Shown piece after piece: positions 61,304-64,000 of a DNA stretch of 64,000 nucleotides. Each line of letters begins with the position of its first letter. The first letter of the stretch is position 1. Origin of the DNA: Limnoperna fortunei (Eukaryota > Mollusca > Bivalvia > Mytilida > Modiolidae); NCBI GenBank assembly GCA_944474755.1, contig OX104115.1, positions 63,740,648 through 63,804,647 on the forward strand, in the 5' to 3' direction. A program made the translations under genes and the position numbers. The notes under the pieces were generated by a model. The model made no database searches, was not told where the DNA came from, and was given only the letters and a program-made list of their open reading frames with translations.

Positions 61304-61532
61304 TTTCTTCCGTAAACCAACAACTTTCACATGGCTATAACCTATAGACTCTCCATTGTTTTAGTCTCCATTGTCTCTGACGTCCAATCAGAACGCCGGA
61401 AACAAGAACGTTGTTATGCTTCCATAACAACGTTCTTGTTTCTGGCATTTTGATTGGATTACGCAGTAAGTACAGATGTGTGCTCATCTGTACTATGTCA
61501 TCTGTACCAGAAATCGGCCATTTACGGAAGAA
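61304..61532. repeat. Fold-back element with a 35-bp near-perfect hairpin
   Basis: Outer arms TTCTTCCGTAAA / TTTACGGAAGAA. The core at 61384-61457 has 35-nt arms (AACAAGAACGTTGTTATG against CATAACAACGTTCTTGTT) with loop CTTC. A third stem, AGTACAGATG / CATCTGTACT, is at 61469-61494. Confidence 0.9.
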
Positions 61533-64000
61533 TTGAATCTCTTTCAGATAGATGATCTTACCTTACTGAAGTGCGGCATGAAAATCATTTCTTAAGTAAA
61601 CTAACACCCCTCCCCAAATAAATGCGGTAACACAAACTTGTCTTGAACAATTTCTTTTACTGAAAACTGTTTGCAATGTTAGGGCCTTCACACCCAAAGA
61701 ATACTTGTAGAGTTTAAGCAGTAAAAACTTATAATTACAAAAGTTATATGTAGTTGTACTTAATTTATTCCACCCCTCATGTATAAGCCCTACAGAGTTT
61801 GGCATGTGTATAAATTGGGATTTTTATAGGGTAGGAAGAACAAAAATATTATACCCTCGATTCGAAAAAGAGATGGTATACTGTTTTACCTTTGTCTGTT
61901 CATTTGTCTGTTCGTCCGTTCATCTGTTCGTTTGTCCGTCCTGAAGAAAAATTTCTGTCGCAGATTTCTAAGCAACTATAGGATGCAGAAGCTGATATTC
62001 TGCATATTGCTTTATCATATAGTACCATATGATGTATAACGATTGTATGCTCCTTGGTCATTTACTTCCTGTTTACCGAATAGATTTTTATACACAGTTA
62101 ACATGCATGCAAACTTTTTGTGAAAGCGGGGTATCACTTTTCAGCATTAGCTCACATTCCACACTTGTTTTTTTTTTTTTAAATTTATCGCCGCATTAAA
62201 ATGACGTTTCAACTTAAGTGAAAAACAAAGTGGTTAAATTTTTACAAAGTTTGATTTTTTTTTTACTTGAAATAATAGATATTTATTGAAATGAAACTTG
62301 TATCTTGGTATGCAAGAACTTTTTGTCTGTGAAAGATACTTTTATTTCATTTGAAATAAAAAGACAAAAAATATTACTTTTCCCTAAGCCATTATTCGTA
62401 AAAAAAAGCGTAAGCTAGGACCAGGCAATAGTCGTCGTCTTCAAAATCTTTGGGTCGTGTCGTTTGCTGTTGAAGTGGGAAAAGTCTCACGGTTTGTCCG
62501 AATACAATTGAACGTCACGACAGCAGACAACTTTTGTAAACAACGCAAGGTCCCTTCAAAACAACGTAGGAAAAGTCAATGACGATTAGGGCATCGTAGT
62601 GTAATCGTTGAAACATTTTTTCTATAAAATTTTCATAATACAAAGTAAAATATAGAACAATACAAAAAAGACAGCAAAAAACGGAACACACGGGAGTGTA
62701 ATTTATGAAATGGCTGGAACAGTCATATTTTATTTAAGAAATAATTCATGGATACCATACTGATTATGACAAATAATATTATCTGTACATTGAAGCGGCA
62801 TATACATGTGCGCTAGTGAATGGCTGTTCCACGTACCTCCCGTGTGTCATAATATAGAGTGGTAGAAACATAATTTAATGGCTGAATGTTGAATTCAGCA
62901 AATCTCAGAATTCAGACTTAAAATAACAACTTTATTAACAGTAACTATGATTATGGTTTATGAGTTTTTTAAATAAAATTTAAACGACTGCAACCAAAAT
63001 AAACTTGCAAATTTATTGTAACTTTAACACGGCTTTGTTTACATAGCGAAAGCAGTACGTCATATTAGAATTCATATTTAAATAGAAGTTTATTACCAAA
63101 GCGTTTGAAGGACGTCATAATAGAGTATTTCTGTCAAAAATATTTTTGTGGAGTCTATATCTGAGTATGTATACCATTAACAAACGGTAACTAACAACAT
63201 GTGAGTTCTCACAATTGTCTGTTAAAACAATAAACTTTTAGTGCAATAAAATCCCCAGAGCTTTGAGCTTGTTATACACCAGCTAGAATTCGTGTTTATA
63301 CAGATGTCAGTTGTTTTCTCAATTAGACTGACTTTTTTGAGAAATTTTACCGGCAAAAATGTTTGACAAGACCACTGGCTTTCTCGTGAATGTTAATGTT
63401 TTAAATAATTCTTTGCGTACATAATTGTCTCTGAATTATCTTTGTTGGAAGTTGATAAATATAAATAAACAAATATTTTGCCATGTTTCTACTGTGTCCG
63501 ATTGTACACGATGATGTTACTAAAATAAACATATTAACGAAAAATACATCTCAAATTGTTTGAAAGTAAAATAACAATTTTGATGTCATCAACTCGAACC
63601 CGTTTTGACACAAATACAATAACTTTTGTTTAGAAGTAACGTTCAACTTGGCACAACAGACAAAAACACATAAATGTCTTCAAATATAATAAGTTGTATT
63701 TGATTAACTTCACTTTCAGACCAAATGCGGCAAAAGTTTTTTTTTGTCGTGCACGTATCTTTTGTTCAAAGTATAAGGATAATAAAAAATGAAAAAGTCT
63801 GACCAGAAACACACGTTAAGTTGCAGCACGAAAAAAAATTATGTAGTTAACAAATATATACGCTAGGACTATTAGAACTTAGCGGACAACAGTTGGCGTC
63901 TTATATTAGAAAAGAATTATCGTTAATCAATGTGAACTGGTTTTGTTATCTCTGAAAAATCTAATTCTCTAAATATACGTTCAGAATCCACGCAATTTAT
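61533..64000. other. Gene-free stretch with a dispersed repeat
   Basis: 61850-62110 has TACCTTTGTCTGTTC, a run of TCTGTTCGTCCGTT-like words, and GCAGAAGCTGATATTCTGCA, typical of a widespread molluscan repeat. The rest to the window end shows no gene. Confidence 0.45.

Overview
The window looks like nuclear DNA of a bivalve mollusc, most probably a mussel (Mytilus). The signs are a strongly AT-rich background, many copies of a mollusc-type tRNA-derived SINE, a hammerhead-ribozyme-bearing repeat that I know as very common in Mytilus, an NHL/TRIM-type fragment, a cephalotoxin-like pseudogene, and one small spliced gene for a cysteine-rich secreted peptide. No prokaryotic features are present. 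The species assignment is inference; no database search was possible.

Left part (1-17 kb): a decayed NHL-propeller (TRIM2/3/71-like) fragment, then repeats. A ~0.5 kb segment (455-946) recurs at 4153-6045, where it is split by a 1.35 kb insert carrying a SINE and, on the minus strand, a broken CARD (caspase-2/9-like) sequence. Next come a 3 x 205 bp tandem repeat, a TIR element with a 6-bp target duplication (7161-7686), a fold-back element with five GGACAAAATCCC sub-repeats in each arm (9224-10019), a segment duplicated again 45 kb away, a textbook SINE with target duplication (12469-12737), and a ~24-copy, 82-bp satellite (13271-15232).

Centre (17-35 kb): the only convincing intact host gene, 17.0-21.8 kb, plus strand. 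It has a non-coding first exon and four coding exons, and encodes a ~62-residue signal-bearing peptide with eight cysteines in a spacing that matches none of the mussel antimicrobial families I can recall. Its last intron holds a repeat with a hammerhead ribozyme core. A decayed DIRS/Ngaro/PAT-type tyrosine-recombinase retrotransposon follows (23.95-29.94 kb) with an A1-ORFs-B1-A2-B2 split-direct-repeat layout, then a SE-cephalotoxin-like pseudogene (31.5-34.7 kb) with several stops and frameshifts.

Right part (35-64 kb): a nearly complete Ty3-type LTR retrotransposon on the minus strand (35642-43666) sits inside a SINE. Both insertions still show target duplications, so their order can be read. 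Beyond it are LINE fragments, fold-back elements, dispersed repeats, a possible 5' end of an otherwise unseen gene (52.9-54.5 kb), and long AT-rich stretches in which I see no gene.
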